Shown here: piece after piece, positions 61,442-64,000 of the stretch | Position numbering within the stretch: the stretch's first letter is position 1 | How the letters are laid out: each line of letters opens with the position of its first letter | NCBI RefSeq assembly: GCF_002078355.1 | Contig: NZ_CP015363.1 | Location: forward strand, 1,302,001-1,366,000 | Direction: 5' to 3' | Source of the DNA: Ferroplasma acidiphilum | GTDB taxonomy: Archaea; Thermoplasmatota; Thermoplasmata; Thermoplasmatales; Thermoplasmataceae | DNA: 64,000 bases | Notes under the pieces: model-generated | Seen by the model: only the letters and a program-made list of their open reading frames with translations | What the model was told of the DNA's origin: nothing | Database searches by the model: none | Translations under genes and position numbers: made by a program

Positions 61442-61825
61442 TTAATTAATTCCCTGATTGTTCTGGTTTCTGGTTGATTCTTCATACCTTTTCTGGATAG
61501 CCTGTTCCAGCTCCTTGTATTTCTCTTCCAGTGTCTTTTGCTGGTTTTCAAGTGTTTTAAGCCTCATCTGGCTCAGTTCCTTCTGCTCTTCCAGGTCAGA
61601 AACAAGTTTTTCCCTGTCATCAATCTTATAAATAATAGGTCCTACATTTTTATATATCGGGGCATCTTTACCTACTGTATTCAGTTCTTTAAGCGTTTTG
61701 TCAAGTTCTTTAACCTTCATGTCAATCTGATATCTCTGGTTTGCAACTTGCTCTATCTGTGCCTGCATGTCCTGTGCCTGTTTTATCTGGTTCTGCAAAT
61801 ATGCATTTAAGTTAGGTTCTACCAT
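61442..61825 (-). CDS. pfdB: Prefoldin beta subunit
   Basis: A 127-residue protein with two long coiled-coil helices (about 5-45 and 75-120) around a beta-hairpin segment (DAPIYKNVGPIIYKI), the prefoldin beta pattern with its KNVG motif. It forms an alpha2beta4 jellyfish-like chaperone that hands clients to the thermosome. It overlaps the pcc1 gene by 7 nt, the common archaeal arrangement. Confidence 0.95.
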   Translation of the reverse strand: MVEPNLNAYLQNQIKQAQDMQAQIEQVANQRYQIDMKVKELDKTLKELNTVGKDAPIYKNVGPIIYKIDDREKLVSDLEEQKELSQMRLKTLENQQKTLEEKYKELEQAIQKRYEESTRNQNNQGIN

Positions 61826-62052
61826 ATATCTTCCTCCATTATTTTTTTAGTTACGTTCAATACCCTTGTTATTGAGGAAACACTGGCCCTTAAAGATGAA
61901 GTGTCAGGGGCTGTAATTATTATATATATACTGGAATTATCTTCCTTAACAGCAACACTTGACCTTCCAAATGTTTCCGTGACCTCTGGCCTTATAGCTT
62001 CCAGGTATTTTATGTACTCTGATTTCTTCAGGGTGAGTTTAACTCTGAACAT
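61819..62052 (-). CDS. pcc1: KEOPS complex subunit Pcc1
   Basis: A 77-residue protein: an N-terminal strand (RVKLTLKKSEYIKYLEAIRPE), a central strand with SSIYIIITAPDTSSLRASVSS and a final helix SITRVLNVTKKIMEE. Size and pattern fit Pcc1, the dimerisation subunit of KEOPS, which makes t6A in tRNA reading ANN codons. First gene in a transcript with prefoldin beta. Confidence 0.85.
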   Translation of the reverse strand: MFRVKLTLKKSEYIKYLEAIRPEVTETFGRSSVAVKEDNSSIYIIITAPDTSSLRASVSSITRVLNVTKKIMEEDIW

Positions 62053-62124
62053 TTCTACGTCATTATGATATATTATTATATAACTATTTGTCAGTTTTCA
62101 ATGTGTTAAAATGTAGCATATTCC

Positions 62125-62853
62125 TTAACCTATAGCCTGCAATTTTTTATTTTTCCTGATACTGATTTCATGGGAATAGTAAAGAACTGCAAAAATACAT
62201 ACAAATATTACAGCGGAGATCAGGGCAGGCAAATATAATGCTACTACAGCATCTTCAATGCACTGGAATAAGCCGAGAAGTGTATAGAATATTAAAGCAT
62301 TTATGCTAAATTTCGAACTCCCAGGAAGTATTAACAATAAAACTGCAAAGATTGAAATGGATGCTATAAACCATCCTGCGAAGTTTGTGAGAGGAACACC
62401 AAAATATATGCCAGGCACTGCCCAGTGCCATAGATGTATGGAAAAGCGTGGATCAAAAGATAAATCAATTGCCACCATCAATATAGATGAGGTAACAATT
62501 TTCCCACGCCCTGCGAGCCATGAGAAATATAATAGTGAAGACCAGAGGAATGGAATAGCCACGGGAACACCCAATAGTTCAGGGCCGAGAATTGATGAAT
62601 ATATATACCTTCCAAATGGAATGCCTGTATGCACCCCTGAAAATTCAATAAAAAAGGCAAGGATGTAGGAAGCTGCAAAGAATTTCAGGGTGAAATTAGC
62701 ACCTTTAAATTTTATTGAATGATAAAAGTAGAATGGTATAAATATTACCTCCATGAAGACAGACAGATCATAAATGTGGGTAAATATGTATGCAATTAGC
62801 ATAACGATGCCAGATGCAAGGTACGCATAGGCAATGAGCCATTCAGTTTTCAT
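62125..62853 (-). CDS. CruF-like carotenoid biosynthesis membrane protein (DUF422)
   Basis: A 242-residue protein with about seven transmembrane segments. The family block SFDPRFSIHLWHWAVPG, then YFGVPLTNFAGWFIAS, and the IEFSGVHTGIPFGRYIY segment are typical of CruF/bisanhydrobacterioruberin hydratase. It would hydrate C50 carotenoids or related pigments; other carotenoid genes are outside the window. Its start is only 9 bp from the divergent gene at 62863. Confidence 0.8.
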   Translation of the reverse strand: MKTEWLIAYAYLASGIVMLIAYIFTHIYDLSVFMEVIFIPFYFYHSIKFKGANFTLKFFAASYILAFFIEFSGVHTGIPFGRYIYSSILGPELLGVPVAIPFLWSSLLYFSWLAGRGKIVTSSILMVAIDLSFDPRFSIHLWHWAVPGIYFGVPLTNFAGWFIASISIFAVLLLILPGSSKFSINALIFYTLLGLFQCIEDAVVALYLPALISAVIFVCIFAVLYYSHEISIRKNKKLQAIG

Positions 62854-62862
62854 TGGATAAAC

Positions 62863-63438
62863 ATGGTAAAACTCTATTTGATACTTTTCAGGATGCCTGC
62901 CACCGTATCTTTATATATACAGAATTTATCAGTTTCTGTGGCAGGCTTAAATTTATCCAATACATTCCTTGGAATAGCCCTTCTGCTAATATTTTCCCGG
63001 ATCTTATATAGAAGGCTAAAACAGGGAATTAATGGAAGGCAGTATAAAACTGCAAGGCTATTCATAACACCTACCATTTATTTCCTGCTTCTTGTGTTCT
63101 TTATGGTTGCATTCATAGGGAATATAGATTATATTATTATAGTAATACTGCTCTGCGTTGTTGGAATTATCCCCGGATTTATCTATGGCGAGCGTGTAAC
63201 ATTTTTTGACAGGAACGGCCAGATTTTTTATAAAAGGTCTCCATATATACTTACCTTCTGGGCTGCAGGGTTTATGGTAAGAATATTGCTTGAATTCATT
63301 TTCCCTTCAAACCTGGAGATACAGTTTATAGTGGATACATTACTTGCTGTAACGCTTGGGCTCATTGTGGGAGAATCCATTAAAACCTACAGGAAATACA
63401 GGGAATATACAATGGAAAATAACCTTACTATAAATTAG
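62863..63438 (+). CDS. CcdC-like (DUF1453) membrane protein
   Basis: A 191-residue protein with five transmembrane segments. The block GIIPGFIYGERVTFFDRNGQ followed by IFYKRSPYILTFWAAGF resembles CcdC/DUF1453 proteins, whose role is unclear. The ATG at 62863 is 9 bp from the divergent cruF-like start; the ATG at 62893 is a realistic alternative that leaves 39 bp for a divergent promoter. The end overlaps the DNA glycosylase gene by 4 nt. Confidence 0.65.
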   Translation: MVKLYLILFRMPATVSLYIQNLSVSVAGLNLSNTFLGIALLLIFSRILYRRLKQGINGRQYKTARLFITPTIYFLLLVFFMVAFIGNIDYIIIVILLCVVGIIPGFIYGERVTFFDRNGQIFYKRSPYILTFWAAGFMVRILLEFIFPSNLEIQFIVDTLLAVTLGLIVGESIKTYRKYREYTMENNLTIN

Positions 63439-64000
63439 TGTTTTCCGTATAAACAATCATCCCGGAGAAAACAGGATTTGCATACAGGTGTTTTTTTGCA
63501 GAAATCTTTTCCAAGGTTTACGATCATGCCATGAAAATTTTTAAGCTGATCTATTTCAGAAAATTCTTCTTCTGCGTAATTCCTTATTTCTTTTCTTGAA
63601 AAGTCCTTTCCATAAAATCTTTTGAAAAATCTCAGTGTATATGCATCAACGACAAATACCGGATAGTCAAGGGCATAGAGCATTATAGACTCCATGGTTT
63701 CGTTTCCAACGCCGTTAAGCCCCATGATAAATCCTTCTATTTCTTTAATGTCTTTATTTTTCATCCCGGGCAGATTGCCATATTTTTCTGTGATTTCCTT
63801 TGAGAGGGTAAGAAGGTAGCGGCTCTTCTGGTTATAGAACCCGGAACTCTTAATAAGTTCCTTCAATCTCTCCTGATCAGTTGTGGCTATTTCATTCAGG
63901 GTATAAACATGATTTTCTTTCATTTTTTTCAAAGCCTTTTCCACATTTTTCCACGATGTATTCTGTGTAAGTATAGTTCCAATTACAGTCTCATCATCAG
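63435..64000 (-). CDS. Endonuclease III-like DNA glycosylase (5' end outside window)
   Basis: The frame continues to the window edge with an EndoIII start region (TVIGTILTQNTSWKNVEKAL). HhH motif LNGVGNETMESIML, catalytic Asp in FVVDAYTLRFF, and an Fe-S cluster C-x5-C-x2-C-x5-C at the end. The Lys of bifunctional EndoIII (GVGxKT) is Glu here, as in monofunctional glycosylases, so a MagIII-like alkyladenine or a mismatch specificity is more likely than Nth. A base-excision repair enzyme. Confidence 0.88.
   Translation of the reverse strand, partial: DDETVIGTILTQNTSWKNVEKALKKMKENHVYTLNEIATTDQERLKELIKSSGFYNQKSRYLLTLSKEITEKYGNLPGMKNKDIKEIEGFIMGLNGVGNETMESIMLYALDYPVFVVDAYTLRFFKRFYGKDFSRKEIRNYAEEEFSEIDQLKNFHGMIVNLGKDFCKKTPVCKSCFLRDDCLYGKH

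Noticed and set aside
1-64000. CRISPR array or Cas genes
   Set aside because: No regularly spaced direct repeats were seen; the only direct repeat of note is the tRNA-Thr att pair. The RecB-like nuclease domain at 12195-14867 is fused to a helicase and is not Cas4.

Overview
The window is a chromosomal segment of a low-GC archaeon that most resembles the Thermoplasmatales (Ferroplasma, Acidiplasma or Picrophilus type; inferred by eye, no search was run). The markers are archaeal: 7S SRP RNA, archaeal S-adenosylmethionine synthetase, Pcc1 (KEOPS), prefoldin beta, a beta-CASP nuclease, CobY, RibL, a PolX polymerase and QueC. Several genes have a TATA box about 25 nt before the ATG, as expected for leaderless mRNAs.

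Layout. 1-2.9 kb: the end of a DUF1015 gene running into a tRNA-Thr gene, then a 1.57-kb insertion flanked by a 45-bp repeat of the tRNA 3' half, followed by sparse AT-rich DNA. 2.9-3.9 kb and 10.9-11.9 kb: two paralogous pairs, each a secreted 243-residue precursor-like protein plus a small membrane protein. 4.1-10.4 kb: an HxlR regulator, a UbiD decarboxylase, a methyltransferase, CobY, SRP RNA and an HD phosphohydrolase. 12.2-20.6 kb: a UvrD-like helicase-nuclease and a type III restriction-modification system. 20.8-23.2 kb: a DDE-type insertion sequence and transposase debris. 23.4-48.9 kb: mostly housekeeping and transport (topoisomerase I, presenilin-like protease, PurH, PolX, penicillin-acylase-like exoenzyme, MetK, TauE/SafE, cytochrome P450, cell-surface glycosylation proteins, HemB, QueC, DedA, MFS, Amt). 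49-57 kb: a second accessory zone with VapBC, a transposase scar, a decayed and an intact copy of a peptidase/precursor-peptide locus, and a TnpB gene. 57-64 kb: core genes again (J-domain protein, beta-CASP nuclease, MTA phosphorylase, RibL, prefoldin beta, Pcc1, CruF-like, endonuclease III-like).

Most interesting content. Two different families of putative secreted hydrophobic peptides occur. Family 1 (3128-3859 and 11147-11878) has a well-conserved N-terminal region, a diverged hydrophobic C-terminal domain with two conserved cysteines, and a co-diverging small membrane partner that looks like an immunity protein. Family 2 (53642-56070) combines a precursor ending in about 65 hydrophobic residues and a C-terminal Tyr with an M48-type membrane peptidase and an RDD-SpoIIM (DUF95)-like membrane protein, which recalls circular bacteriocin clusters. 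A broken copy of family 2 lies at 50322-51463. Antimicrobial function is inferred from architecture only.

Other oddities are a tRNA-Leu whose anticodon reads AAG (A34, very unusual in archaea), a TnpB with Asp where its subgroup usually has the second RuvC Glu, and a headless GT2-GtrA protein.
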